Source of the DNA: Schistocephalus solidus
Lineage: Eukaryota; Platyhelminthes; Cestoda; Diphyllobothriidea; Diphyllobothriidae
DNA length: 64,000 nt
Assembly (NCBI GenBank): GCA_017591395.1
Contig: WEDG01005422.1
Coordinates: 1 to 64,000 of the forward strand
Direction: 5' to 3'
The translations under genes and the position numbers were made by a program. Under the pieces are notes generated by a model that did not search any database, had not been told where the DNA came from, and saw nothing but the letters and a program-made list of their open reading frames with translations. This document shows, one piece after another, positions 1 through 10,636 of this stretch. Every line of letters starts with the position of its first letter. Positions within the stretch are counted from its first letter, which is position 1.

Positions 1-600
1 CTTCGCCACCGCCACCACCTCAGCGATGGGGACTCCTTTCCTAAACTGTCCCCAATGTGACCGCACATTCGACCTCACGCATCGGCCTGGTCGGTCACGT
101 TGCGAATCCATCGTACAGAGATCTGGTGAGACCAGTGCCTGGAGCACCAACACACAGCAGAGATCGCTCGCCTCCACTGTCCCCACTGTCATCGCAGCAT
201 CCACTCATCGCATGGGCCTATTCGGTCACATGCGCATCCATGGAAACGGAATTCACTGCAATGCTGACAGCACCGAGACACCATGCACACCCTCCGCTCC
301 TGCCATTCTTATCACCACTGCCACCCCCACTACCATGAATGACATCCCCCAGCCTCTACCGATTTCTCCTGCCCACACTGCGCCCGCAACTTTAACTCAC
401 GCATCGGCCTGGTCGGTCACCTGCAAAATCCATCGCACGGAGGCTGGTGAACCAGTAGCCTGGGGCTCCGACATACAGTCGACGCGCCCGCCTCCACTGA
501 CCCTCACTTCTTTCCCGCACGTTTGCACACCGCATAGGGCATAATAGGACACATGCGCCTCCACGACAACCAGCGGTTAAACTACCGGAGGCTAAGCCAC
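1..600 (+). pseudogene. 3' end of a LINE open reading frame with C2H2 zinc fingers (broken)
   Basis: Seen: the first 600 bases encode repeated C2H2-finger-like blocks, but in shifting frames. CPQCDRTF is read at 47-70, followed after a one-base shift by TSRIGLVGH (72-98). A THRMGLFGHMRIH block lies near 200-240, FSCPHCARNF plus NSRIGLVGH at 363-421, and a final THRIGIIGHMRLHD near 515-565 before a stop. At least two frameshifts break the reading frame. Known: in tapeworm genomes, blocks of this kind form the C-terminal tail of an endonuclease-reverse transcriptase LINE; the endonuclease part of a similar element lies at 30205-31830 on the other strand. Inference: this is the 3' end of a dead LINE copy whose 5' part lies outside the window. 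A host C2H2 gene is less likely, because the fingers are near-identical tandem copies and the frame is broken. Confidence 0.65.
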
Positions 601-659
601 ATCAGCGCACACCATCTACACTAATACATAGACAACACTCTCACAATCATCATATTGAA

Positions 660-1030
660 CCTGATAAAATCACGGTTTCCAGAAACCGTGGCTTGAAGGC
701 TGCCAATCTGACGCTTACATCAGACTACGCCGTCGGCCCAGTGTATGTGCTGTGTGTCGAGTGGCTGACCAGTGGACGAGTCGAGCGATGATCCCTCCAT
801 ATCCCCTGAGTTTGTGAATCCTGGTGTGTGCGTTATGGGGGCCAGGTCGTGCTGTGGCGCGCGAAGACGGGTACGCTGACCCATCAGCCAATGCGCCCAC
901 TCCCACATCAGACAACTGACCGGCTCGGACGGTGGTCTGATTGTGTGGGTGGGGAGAGGAGGCGACAGCTCCAGCGCACTTTTCGTACTATAAAACAATC
1001 TGACGCGCTTGAAACCATCACGGTGCGCTA
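660..1030 (+). repeat. Family B repeat, diverged copy
   Basis: The stretch starts with a short inverted repeat (cacggtttc ... gaaaccgtg) and then gives GTGGCTGACC-like sequence that matches the start of the better copy beginning near 1031. The two sit head to tail. Strong divergence makes the boundaries approximate. Confidence 0.45.
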
Positions 1031-1440
1031 AAAGCCGTGGCTTGGAAGGTTGTAACTGACGGGATAACTCGGACCGCGTGGGTCAGCCCAATGTGCTGTT
1101 TTGTGTGGAGTGGCTGACTGGCGGACTGAGAGTCAGGTTGCAATGGCTCCTTCTTAATGTGGCCTTTATGGCACTCCACCCGTGGGATCCGAGCCAGGTG
1201 TGGTGGTACACCCAGGGTGGTTCCGCCGCGCTAGCCACTGCGCCCCTCTCCCTTCCGGGTCATTATTGACTCGCCTTTGACACCGGGCTCAGGTGGGGAG
1301 GAGGAGTGCGGTAGCTGCAGCGCAAGGCTACTATCACTTAAAAACCACTTCACGCGCAAGTCACCGTCCCTGCACCACCTGGTGTGGAGCATGCGGTGGA
1401 CCTCGTCGAAATTAACCAACTTTTTTACAGTGGACTTCTA
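1031..1440 (+). repeat. Family B repeat
   Basis: This copy matches the copy at 17895-18316 along most of its length: an opening ggataactcggaccgcgtg, a central ggatccgagccaggtgtggtgg and a tail that ends toward ccaactttt. No reading frame is shared between copies, so this is a non-coding dispersed repeat. No tRNA-like A or B box was seen in it. The right end is truncated before the hairpin found in other copies. Confidence 0.7.
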
Positions 1441-1547
1441 CAGCTCTAGACGCATGTGGATGAGCTGGAAGCCCCACCCCATGAATTCCTAGGCACTGCC
1501 GTCTGTTTGGAATGAGCAAGAATAGCATTGTCTAAAAAAACTAGTGA

Positions 1548-1700
1548 TGTTGGAATGGTCATTTCTGAGTCATTAACCGTCCTCAATCAACCACACCCAA
1601 CCCCAGGTTGTGCAATCTCCCTAGACTCGAACCCGCGACCTGCTGATTAGAAGTCTAACGCCTAAGCCGCTTAGTCATGGGCTTGTTGTCCTTTGTCCTT
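1548..1700 (-). repeat. Family A tRNA-derived short repeat (head plus ribozyme-like part)
   Basis: On the minus strand it has a tRNA-like head with a B-box match (ggttcgagtct) at about 1625-1640 and, downstream, the degraded ribozyme-like segment with cagaaatgaccattcc. The body module is missing. Confidence 0.7.
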
Positions 1701-1734
1701 TTGTCCAATGGCAGTGGAGCGCTCACTGGTCAAA

Positions 1735-1945
1735 TTTTGCAACACCTGGGGTTGGGTATTGATGGCTGACTCGGTGAATAGGTCAGAAATGGCCATTCTG
1801 GTCTCTCTTGTCATTGGCAGTAATGTCTTTCTGTCTATAATATACTAGCCGCTGGGTGGCTATTGGCGGGTTTCAAGAGTGAGCCCCAGGACACAACGGG
1901 ATGAGTGTTTTCCGGAATGCGATCGGTGAGGGCCCCACTACCCAT
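1735..1945 (+). repeat. Family A short repeat (ribozyme-like part plus body)
   Basis: It contains gtcagaaatggccattc followed by tctcttgtc and then the body with gtgagccccaggacacaacggg and gatcggtgag. The tRNA-like head is absent. The ribozyme-like core is damaged (ctgactc instead of ctgatga). Confidence 0.65.
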
Positions 1946-2010
1946 GAAAAAGAATGTTGGCAATTTAGTTAATCACCCCAGTGGATCGCTGCTGCGTCCG
2001 TCACCCGACA

Positions 2011-2300
2011 GTTCGACCGTCGTAGTCCGACGATGTCCACCGTATGCTCCATGGAAAGGTGGAGCAGGGACGGTGACTTGCGCGTGAATTAGTTTTAAGT
2101 GATAGTAGCCTTGCGATGCAGCAACCGCACTCTCGCATCCTCCCCCACCTGAGCCCGGTGTCAAGACAGAGTCGAGAAGACCGGAGATGGGAGAGGGCGC
2201 AGGTGGCTGGCGCGGCCGGAGCCGCCCTGGGCGTGCCACCACACCTGGCTCGGATCCCACGGACCCACCGCATCAATTGGATTCGCATCCAAATAACAAA
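2011..2300 (-). repeat. Family B repeat, reverse orientation
   Basis: It starts with a 38-base block (2011-2048) identical to those at 21021-21058 and 23011-23048. This block contains a perfect hairpin, CGTCG at 2018-2022 and CGACG at 2028-2032. The copy runs through gtgacttgcgcgtg and ggctcggatcccacgg, then is truncated. Confidence 0.7.
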
Positions 2301-2489
2301 TGTGGACGTCGTGTAAAGCCATCCTAGTGGCATCATTGAAAAGCCAGAAAAGGCTGCAAGACAACTGGCCACGCAAAGACCACCAGCAAAGCTGGATGGA
2401 TCTAAAAAAAATTGGTCCTGAGTTGGGTTCTTTTCTTTTTCTTTTTCGAAACCTCGATCTGGAGTATGACCACATCCATAATAAAGGGG

Positions 2490-2620
2490 ACTTAGTGCTG
2501 CATTCTAAAGAAATTTGGTTTAGGTGTAAGGCCCGAGTAAGGATTCAGTTTATGGTTAGGATTTTGTTTTAAGTTACGGCACGGGGATCCTATTACTGTG
2601 TATTGCAGAAGTCAAAAATA
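2490..2620 (+). repeat. Family T fragment with degenerate telomere-like sequence
   Basis: A short G-rich stretch with gtttatggttaggatt and gttacggcacgggga resembles the interior and right part of the T element at 53385-53735. No inverted ends remain. Confidence 0.4.
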
Positions 2621-2640
2621 GAGACTGATTATGTTGAAAT

Positions 2641-2890
2641 AGCGCTCACCAATCAAGTTACGAGACATGCTCGTCTCGCTGTGCCTTGGAGCTCAATTTG
2701 GAGCCCTCAAAGGCAGTGTCGTAGCGACTAGTAACATCCACATATGATGGCGTACCGACAAAGAAAGGGGAGACCGCAATGACAATTTCTGGCGTGTTAG
2801 CCGTCATATTCAATCCCGAGTGTAGTTGCCTGGCATACGAACCCGGGATCTTTAGTCATTGAGTCAGACTCTCCACCAATGTACTCTGAG
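2641..2890 (-). repeat. Family A short repeat, near-complete
   Basis: On the minus strand the order is head, ribozyme-like part, body. The B-box region is near 2838-2850, the ribozyme-like part near 2775-2815 (ctg of the core lost), and the body at 2641-2740 with a tgagctccaaggcacagcgagacga-like section. It lies head to head with the next copy. Confidence 0.65.
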
Positions 2891-2892
2891 AG

Positions 2893-3110
2893 GGCTCTAG
2901 ATTGATTGGTGAACGCCTCTTCCTCTTGCTATTCCCGCTTACATCTGACAGGACAATGAGCTCGTGGCTTATAGGTAGAGCGTTCGACTCAATGACCAAA
3001 GATGTCTGGTTTCGGATCTCAGGTATGACTGATGACAGCTGGTAAGCCAGAAATAACCATTCGGGTCTCCGTTGTCTTCGTAGGTACTCCATTAGACACA
3101 TGCAACCCTA
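2893..3110 (+). repeat. Family A short repeat (head plus ribozyme-like part)
   Basis: The head contains gagctcgtggcttataggtagagcg (2956-2980). The core ctgatga at about 3028 is followed by cagctggtaagcc and gaaata. Stem I pairing of the ribozyme-like fold is lost here. Confidence 0.65.
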
Positions 3111-3439
3111 GGTACACCTGAGGCTGACTAGGTGTGTGTGAGCAGTCAGCAGAAAGACAGTTTAAAGGGGAGTCCGAAAGCGTTCGTTGACAGCCGCTCT
3201 CATTCCAGTAAAATGTCATCTGATGGGTTTTCAAGTGGTCTCGCAGCCACGCCCGAGAGAACAATCGAGGTAATTTTAGGTTTAAATATCGGATCTCTTC
3301 TCCTGTCTCCCCCTCCCCTTAACTAGCAAAACAAACATTTCATTTTTCAGTCGGTTACGAACCTTTGATAACCCGAAATTATGTCCGTTACCTTCTATCA
3401 TCCGTTAGTAGAGTCTGATTAGATGAGTGAAGAGACGTG

Positions 3440-3770
3440 GTAAACAGAATACCATGGCCGACAAAGACGAGAGAAACGGTAATGGTCATTTCTGGCTTAT
3501 TAGCCGTCATCAGCCAGCCATACCGAATCCCAGGCGCTGAGGCGCCCGAGACTCGAAATCACGACTTGTTGGTTAGAAGTCCAACGCTCTACCCACTGCT
3601 CCACGAGCTCGTTGTTTTGTCGGTTTCGATCGGGAATATTAACAATGGTAGTTGGGTGATCACCGATCGGTTACAGGGCTCACTCGTCCCGTTGTGCCTT
3701 GGGGTTCACTCTCGAGCCCCGCTAGCAGCCGCACGGCGGCTAATGATATAGGCAGAATAACATGGGTAAG
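3440..3770 (-). repeat. Family A short repeat, permuted order body-head-ribozyme part
   Basis: Read on the minus strand the order is body (3770 to 3660), tRNA-Arg-like head (3650 to 3535) and ribozyme-like part (3519 to 3480). The core ctgatga is intact (complement of 3507-3513). The stem I partner downstream is altered, so this copy is probably inactive. The module order differs from the copy at 38235-38540. Confidence 0.75.
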
Positions 3771-5529
3771 GGTCCGGGTAAGGGCAGAGCCAGAAGGCTT
3801 TTCCACTCCGACAGCCATCGGTGCTAGGGCCAAAATATGTGGGGTGAACGTCAGAGACGTGAGTGTTTTGTCAATCGCTGTTGATATCCAGCAGTACTCT
3901 GTAAGCCAAATTTCAAGGTCACACTGTGAGCGCCCGTAACGGCTTCACGTTTGCGACGCATCACGAATCCGGTCCGTTACCGGACGACCGTTTTCGTTTG
4001 CCCTCCCCACCCCCACCCCGCCTCCCCTCTCAGCACTCCGACACCGGCGGTCCGCGTACATCCATACCGCGAAGACCGTCTCTTAATCGAAAGACGAAGC
4101 GTGCCGGACTCTTGGCCTCCCAGAGTAAACAAGACCTCGTCTTAGGGGGAGGGGGGAACGCGCATCTACTCGACCGACCAAGGTGGCTCGAAAATACTAT
4201 GGAGACGGTAGCAGACAGCATCCCGTGCGGCCAGGCGAATTCAATATACCAGGCCAGAGACAACCAGGGTATGGTTATTTGTGATCGGCAGACAACAAAA
4301 CCTTTCAGTCGCTGTTTGATCCCAAAAATACGGCAGACAGGAATATTGGATGGTAAAATGCTTACTATTTTACAGGAAGTTACCAAAAGCGGTAACGATG
4401 GTCACCAGGTATTCGCATTCCTCGTCCTGCGTTGGGCATTTTACTCGGTCAGCAGTTAAGCCTAAAATCAAAACCGACTCTCTTAAAGCCCTGCACAAAA
4501 TCCACACGTACCCTTTAAATTTAACCAAAGCCTGCATCGTCTCCAAACTAATGAGGTAACCGGGCTCGTGTTTTGCTTTGGGCCCGATGATGGAAAAGCG
4601 TGCAATCCGCGAATGTTTCACACCAGAGCAATTATCCTTTTTACACCGATACCGAAGTAACAGGATTCTACTGAAGTCTGTGCGGGTGAAACCGGCAAGG
4701 AAGTTATCCCAGTACTTGCAAGCCTCTTCACGCTATGGTTATAAAATTATTGGAGCTTCTATAACAGACAAGCAATATCGACTTGGTAAATACACAGAGA
4801 AGAAAGAACAATATATGCAATTTTGCAAGGACCGTATACGCCTTCTCTTACTCGCTGTACTGCCCCACCCGTAAAATCTCTGTCACCACCGGTTCGGTAT
4901 TACACGAGCCCGAGGTTTCTGCCTTCATTGGTGCTGTACATAACCTACCGTTATCGCTAACCGAACCTACTAACAGCGGCGAAGCAAATCTTTAATTCAG
5001 TAGCTACTTCTCAAAGCTGTAACACCTAGCCCACATGGTGACTCGAATCTACTAGAGTTTTATCACCCGCTTCTGTCTAATGACATCGGATTCGTGTGAA
5101 ATACAAGTAACTAGCGTCCGTTGCCCCTAACGATTGATGAAGATCCCATGCGGGTAAGCATTTGTTGCACAATTAATCTTCCTGCCTTTTTTGTGGATGC
5201 GTTTACTGTGGCCAAAGTGTACGCTCACGTTGGACGCCATGGGTCACCTTTGATGACTGTCATTAAGTGTACTTGAATGAGACATCCGGTTTGTTTGTAG
5301 TTGTGTGAGGACTAGTTTCAGGGCCCACCGCGGAGAGGGTACGATGCATCCACCGACTCAGCAGCGATGAGAGTCAACACTTACATACGTGAATCGGATG
5401 CGCAGTCTAAGCTGTAGCCTCGGAGCTATGTATTAAGTACGAATTTCAGCTCAAGGAATGTAATCTTTCAACTTTCGGCAGTCTGGGTCTTGAGTCCTTG
5501 AGAGTGGTTGGCCCTGTGGCTTCAGATGT
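3771..5529. other. No assignable gene
   Basis: Several open stretches exist, the longest about 177 codons at 3926-4459 on the plus strand. Its translation is low-complexity at the start and shows no domain I recognise. A C-rich tract lies near 4005-4030. I see no tRNA, repeat-family member or conserved exon here. Confidence 0.5.
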
Positions 5530-5695
5530 AGATGTGGGCTTACAGTAAGTGTCCTAGCTCATTAAATCCATCAGATTTCATGTGTCACGGCCCGTTTCGC
5601 AAAATCAGCGCACACTGCGTCCGCCAAAATTTTACACCAATAAAGAACCGATCGTTAGGAAATATATGGCTTTTTATGGTTTACAAAATAACATT
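5530..5695 (+). repeat. Family C repeat, left piece
   Basis: This stretch (for example gcccgtttcgc, gcgtccgccaaa, caataaagaa) matches the reverse complement of about 43935-44090. It ends exactly at the 5' LTR. Its continuation resumes after the 3' LTR at 10637, so the LTR element interrupts it. Confidence 0.75.
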
Positions 5696-5860
5696 TGTAG
5701 GTATTTGTACAATTTACATCTTTGTATCTTTCTTGGTCACCTGAATCTTTATGATCGCTTGTTTTAACGTGCTAAAATAAATACAACAGCCAGCTTCAAC
5801 CGGCATGTTGGACGTCTTCTGTTTTCGCTGCTGCATGTCACCGCTGCACTCTTGATTGTA
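5696..5860 (+). repeat. 5' LTR
   Basis: It starts tgtaggtatt and ends cttgattgta. It carries aaaataaata about 75 bases in, which could act as a TATA-like or poly(A) signal. The ends are TG...TA rather than the usual TG...CA. Confidence 0.9.
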
Positions 5861-6399
5861 CTGATCTCTCTCAATTACTTTCAGTCAAATGCAATGATTG
5901 ATCTTCATTTCTCGATTGTATTCTACTGATCGCCGTCTCAATTGAACTCCTGACTCTGCTCTTCATCCTTGATGTATAGCTTTCTGGATCTAGCTCAGAG
6001 TTCATTACAATCCTCAACAACACTCGCTATCTAGAAGCTGCGTTTTTCGTGAGTCTGCATTCTAACAATCCTCTGACATTTTTCCGTCCTTTTGTCGTTT
6101 GTAGTTTAGGATACAATTCTCCACTCTAGCGTTAATTTATTTTGTACACCTCGGTTCTTAGCAGGTTTTCGACCCTCGTCTACATCCTACAAAATTTGTG
6201 ACTCCGCCTTTTCTATCATTAAGCACCATATCACTTACTACATGACGGACAAATGAGACTAACGCAGACTCTCTTGATGTCCATAGCTTCTCTTTCAAAT
6301 TGCCCCCATTTACGCCGAGCAACCCTCGCGTATGGTTTAGGCAGATCGAGGCAGTTTTCTCGACGCGCCGTATCACCAGTGAACGCACGCGTTATTCAT

Positions 6400-6870
6400 A
6401 CGTAGTGCAATCACTTTCTTTCGATGTTGCCGTTGACGTCGAAGACCTCCTTTGATCCGATCCCTGATGAGGAGCCTACACCCAGTTGAAGTGATGCTGT
6501 AATTAATCGTGTGGCCAAGTCGGCCAACCGGATGCTGCGTGAGCTTTTCACGCAAGTCGAACTGGCGATCAAACACCTTCCCAACTTATGCGACACATGC
6601 GTTCTTTTGCTTGCTGGTCGTCATATGGATGATGCAATTTTCCGACAGATCTGGCTTTGATAAGCTTCCCCTGCCCATGCAGCGGGTATTGGCTATGCTC
6701 GACACGAGCACCTCATTAGATAAACTAGCCACTCATGCAGACAGAACTCCTGGGATACCTGCAAGAGGTACCGCATGTTCGAGTCTTCGCCAGACATCGG
6801 TGTCCACTTCAGATCTGATAATATTGACTACTCCTGCTCATACAAGGCACTCCAAAGTCAGCCCGTGACC
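6400..6870 (+). pseudogene. Gag (capsid region) remnant of the LTR element
   Basis: Across two frames the translation gives TPSQLMRHMRSF (about 6570-6605), then FRQIWL, then LPMQRVLAMLDTS and LDKLATHADRT (to about 6745). Known: this succession matches the capsid-like C-terminal part of CsRn1-type Gag proteins, which assemble the particle. Several stops and at least one frameshift lie within it. The N-terminal part between 5861 and 6400 could not be aligned by eye. Assignment rests on motif order and on position upstream of the CHCC motif. Confidence 0.65.
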
Positions 6871-7031
6871 CTCCCTAGCCGTGGCGTTATCATCGTTGCT
6901 GCTGAAAGTGCTTATCGACGGAGCCGCACCATCATTTGATTTTTTCGCAAGCCCTCAAAATATCGTGCGTAGCGGTGATTATGAAGATTTAAAGGATACC
7001 GTACGCCTTTGATGCACGCAAAGTCAGCAAC

Positions 7032-7226
7032 ATGTGTTCTATCATCAACAATCTCCAGTCAAATAGTCGTCAACCATATCAACGTCGACGGTCCAAATCA
7101 CGGGAATGGCAGCCACAGACCGTGTGCTGGTACCATCGTACCTATGGCGTGAAAGCACGCAAGTGTATTCCGCCGTGCAAATTCCACAGAAGCCGCAACA
7201 GTTCAAGCGACAACGCCAGCCAGTAA
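7032..7226 (+). pseudogene. Gag nucleocapsid with CHCC motif
   Basis: The motif CWYH ... KCIPPC at 7125-7178 has the Cys-X2-His-X9-Cys-X3-Cys spacing characteristic of CsRn1-type nucleocapsid, unlike the usual CCHC knuckle. It is expected to bind the element's RNA. The open stretch is only 64 codons and is bounded by stops on both sides. Confidence 0.75.
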
Positions 7227-7289
7227 TGGCGACGACTGCTGCTGGCCATCGCGACCCAGTCGCATCTTCTACATCACCGATAAGTCGAG

Positions 7290-7670
7290 TGGTCTCCGTT
7301 TTTCTTGTCGATACCGGTGCTGGAGGTTAGTGTGATCCCGCCTCCCAGGCGTCACCACCTCGGAGCCTTTCGCTAAATCTCAGCAGCGCCAGGCTGCTAA
7401 CAACACCGTCATCCACACATTCGGACAACAGTCCCTAACTCTTAACCTTGGTCTAAGGCGATGTTTCCAATGGGTCTTCATTCCATCCGACGTCCAGTCA
7501 CCGATTATTGGAGCCGATTTCCTCTCACATTTCGGCCTTTCAGTTGATTTGAAGCATCGTCGACTCATTGATACTAGCAAGCAGACTTTTTCACCGTCGG
7601 TACTGGTCACCTCTGAACCTTCGGTTGGCATACACTTGACTATTCCAAGTTCGCCATTTGTTGACATTTT
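7290..7670 (+). pseudogene. Retroviral-type aspartic protease remnant
   Basis: The active-site motif DTGA is at 7310-7321 (context FLVDTGAG) and is followed after a frameshift by SPIIGADFLSHFGL (about 7500-7540), the usual conserved C-terminal segment of Gypsy proteases. A stop follows the first motif almost at once (7327). The enzyme would have cleaved the Gag-Pol polyprotein; this copy cannot encode it. Confidence 0.75.
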
Positions 7671-7839
7671 GAAGGATCTATCCGTCCCTCACTAAACCTT
7701 GTCAGTTTACCGAAAGAAAGTTCAGCACACAGTTAAGCATCACATAGTTACCACAGGACAACCCGTTCATGCCCACCTACGTAGGCTTCATCCAGAAAAA
7801 GTCGTGGGTGGCTAGAAGTGAGAGTTCAGAACACATGCT

Positions 7840-8530
7840 AAATTTTGGGGATTATTCAGCCCTTCTTCCAGTCCATGGGCCTCTCCTCGTACATGGTCCC
7901 CAAGAAATCAGCCGATGATTGGAGGCCATGTAGGGGATTATCGTGCTTTGAACAGAGCAACTGTCCCCGATCGGTATCCCATTCCTCATATTCACGATTT
8001 TTCTCACATGTTGGCTGGAAAGACTATTTTCTCCAAGATCGACCTTGTGAGAGCATATCATCAAATACCGTTCGCTGAGGAAGACATCCCCAAGACCGCC
8101 ATCACAACGCCTTTTTGGCTTGTTCGAATTTCTCCGCATGCCTTTTTGGTTTGCGTAACGCCCTTAATCCTTCCAGTGGTTTTATTGATGAGGTCTTGCG
8201 CGGTCTTTCGTTTACCTTTGTCTATATTGATGACATACTCGTCGCAAGTTCTTCGCTAGCGGAACATGCATCACACTTGCGTCAAGTGTTTGATCGTTTC
8301 AGCAACATGGTTTTGCAATTAAACGTCGACAAATGTCTTTTTGGCGTTCCTTCTCTTGATTTCCTTGGTCATCACGTCGATCAGCATGGAATCCACACCA
8401 CTTTCAGAGAAGGTGCAAAGCGTTTTATCTTTTCCGTCTCCAAAGACCCTCACACAACTGCGACGTTTCATTGGACTTGTCAATTATTACCGACGTTTCA
8501 TTCCCCAACTGTGCGACAATACTGGCTCCG
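7840..8530 (+). pseudogene. Reverse transcriptase domain remnant
   Basis: Blocks appear in the canonical order: [33 protein letters not shown], a shift, then [17 protein letters not shown] with the YIDD catalytic pair at 8223-8234, LDFLGHHV, and LRRFIGLVNYYRRFIP. Known: these are the polymerase motifs of Gypsy RT, where the Asp residues in IDL and YIDD bind metal. Catalytic residues are still readable, but the domain is split over three frames. Confidence 0.9.
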
Positions 8531-8565
8531 TTGACTGATCTTTTGAAGTCGAAAGGCAAAGCCGA

Positions 8566-9090
8566 TTGAACTTTCACCGGCAGCTCACTCAGCTTTTGAG
8601 GGCAGCCAAGAAGGCACTCGCTGATGCGACCATGCTGAACCACCTCAACTCTGACGCTTCTACGCAGTTGATTTTGACCACTGACGCTTCCAACAGTGCT
8701 GTCGGCGCAGTCTTACATCAACAGGTGAATAACCAGTTGCAGCCATTGGCTTTCTTTTCACAGAAGCTACAACCGGCGCATACTCGCTACAGTACTTACT
8801 CTCGCGAGCTCCTGGCTATATACCTGGCTATTCATCATTTTCGCCACCTATTAGAGGGAAGAGATTTTCGGGTTCATACCGACCACAAACCTCTTACTTA
8901 TGCCCTCAAGGCCAAACCAGATAGGTACTCGCCCAGAGAAGTACGTCACCTTGACTATATCTCGCAGTTTACTGCTGATATCCGCTATGTCCGAGGTAGT
9001 GATAATGTCGTTGCTGATGCATTATCGAGACCGGACATCAACACCTTGTCATCCAAATTCGACCTGGCGAAGCTTGCAGACCTCAACTAG
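8566..9090 (+). pseudogene. RNase H domain remnant
   Basis: A 174-codon open stretch reads TDASNSAVGAVLHQ, FFSQKLQPAHTRYSTYSREL, HFRHLLEGRDF, HTDHKPLTYAL and NVVADALSRPD. Known: these are hallmarks of Gypsy RNase H, with the acidic catalytic residues in TDAS, SREL and HTDH. It is the longest uninterrupted piece of the element. It ends in a stop before the integrase. Confidence 0.9.
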
Positions 9091-9229
9091 AAGACGAGTC
9101 CATTGCTGATCTGCGTAAATCTGGTACTCTGCAGCTTAGAGATGCACCACTTCCAGCATCACCAGGTACGATTTTTATGCGACTGGTCCACAGGCACCCC
9201 CAGACCTGTTGTTCCACTATCCTACCGTA

Positions 9230-10395
9230 AGGTAGTGTTTTAACCATTTTCACTCTCTGTCGCATCCTGGCATCCGTGCCTGTCGCAAACTTATTGCTGC
9301 TCGCTTTGTCTGGCCAAAGAGGAACTCCGACATCGCCCTTTGGACTAGGCAATGTTTCGCGTGCCAGAAAAACAAAAGTGCATCGCCATACCTTTTTCCC
9401 CTCAAGCACATTTGCTGTTCCGGACGTTCGATTCCATCACGTTCACTTAGACTTAGTTGGGCCGTTACCACCTTCACGTGGGTACACACATATTTTCACA
9501 GCAAATCGACCGTTTCACGATGGCCAATTGCAATTCCGATAGCAGATACCTCGGCAGAAAAATATTGCCATGGTCTTCCTGCATCACTGGATTGCCAATT
9601 TTGGTGTGCCAGCCACCATTACCACTGACCGCGGAAGTCAGTTTTCAATCTATTCTCTTCCGTGAGTTCACTAAACTTCTCGGGTGTGCGCACATCACGA
9701 CAACGGCATATCACCCTGCTTCTAACGGCCTCGTGGAACGACTGCATCGTCAACTTAAGACAGCACTGATGTCTCACGCAGACCACAACTGCATGGAGTG
9801 ACAACTTACCCCTCGTCCTTTTTGGGTATTCGATCAGCTGTCAAAGAGGACATTCAGTGTACTACGGCAGAACTTGTATACGGTACACCTCTCCGCCTTC
9901 CCGGCGAATTTGTGCAGCCTCTCACCGTAGACACTAGCTTGTCGAATGCTTTCGTTCAACAATTGAAACAGCGCATGGCTCAATTGCGTCCAACTCCCAC
10001 TCGCCTGACATCCAAACGCGTTTTTGTGCAAGACGACCTTAAATCTGCTCCATTCGTCTTCGTCCGGCACGACGCAGTTCATAAACCTCTTTGTTCCCCT
10101 TATGATGGCCCATACAAGGTGCTTCAACGGATGGACAAGTATTACGTCATACAGAAGGCTGAAAAAGACTGACACAGTCTCCATCGACAGACTCAAGCCA
10201 GCTTATCTTGAGTGCGTCCCACCGCCCGTTGCTCCATCCAATTACTCCGCACCGTCACCATCCATTCCACCTATGTCAATCCCTTCCACTCAACCTTCAC
10301 ACTCGACCACCACACCCACACGTTTTGCTACTTCTTCTTCACCACAACGCATTTCCTCTCGTTCTGGTAGACATCCATTTTCCTGCCAATCTTAA
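9230..10395 (+). pseudogene. Integrase domain remnant
   Basis: A zinc-binding HHCC block is visible (SHPGIRACRKLIAARFVW, then CFACQKN), then the catalytic core with TTDRGSQF-like sequence and HITTTAYHPASNGLVERLHR (about 9690-9750), then ELVYGTPLRLPGEF (9865-9910) and a C-terminal part ending RSGRHPF before the stop at 10395. Known: the last motifs are typical of CsRn1-like integrases. At least three frameshifts or stops interrupt it. Confidence 0.85.
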
Positions 10396-10457
10396 GGACT
10401 TTGTCGTATAATTATTTGCTTTTTATTAATCGAGCGTTTTTTGTACAACAAACGCTC

Positions 10458-10468
10458 TGGTGGGGGAT
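10458..10468 (+). other. Polypurine tract of the LTR element
   Basis: The purine run ggtggggga lies four bases before the 3' LTR, the expected place for priming of plus-strand DNA synthesis. Confidence 0.6.
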
Positions 10469-10471
10469 TTG

Positions 10472-10636
10472 TGTAGGTATTTGTACAATTTACATCTTTG
10501 TATCTTTCTTGGTCACCTGAATCTTTATGATCGCTTGTTTTAACGTGCTAAAATAAATACAACAGCCAGCTTCAACCGGCATGTTGGACGTCTTCTGTTT
10601 TCGCTGCTGCATGTCACCGCTGCATTCTTGATTGTA
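10472..10636 (+). repeat. 3' LTR
   Basis: Identical to the 5' LTR at 164 of 165 positions; the single difference is cactcttg versus cattcttg near the right end. Confidence 0.9.

Larger units (their letters stand above)
5696..10636 (+). mobile_element. Gypsy-type LTR retrotransposon, CsRn1-like, coding region broken
   Basis: Seen: two 165-bp direct repeats (5696-5860 and 10472-10636) differ at one base (c/t). Between them lie Gag, protease, reverse transcriptase, RNase H and integrase remnants in that order, followed by a purine-rich tract before the 3' LTR. Known: the Gag motif with one histidine among three cysteines (CHCC), together with this domain order, typifies the CsRn1/Kamikaze lineage first described in Clonorchis. 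Length (4.94 kb) is normal for the lineage. Oddities: stops and frameshifts occur in every domain although the LTRs are almost identical. No target-site duplication is visible (acatt before, tttca after). No primer-binding site complementary to a tRNA 3' end was recognised after 5860. The element sits inside a family C repeat and seems to have replaced about 370 bp of it. Confidence 0.92.

Noticed and set aside
1031..1440. Hammerhead in family B
   Set aside because: No CTGANGA followed by a stem and GAAA in either orientation; only a terminal hairpin.
3926..4459. 177-codon frame as a gene
   Set aside because: No motif, biased C-rich start and no support from neighbours.
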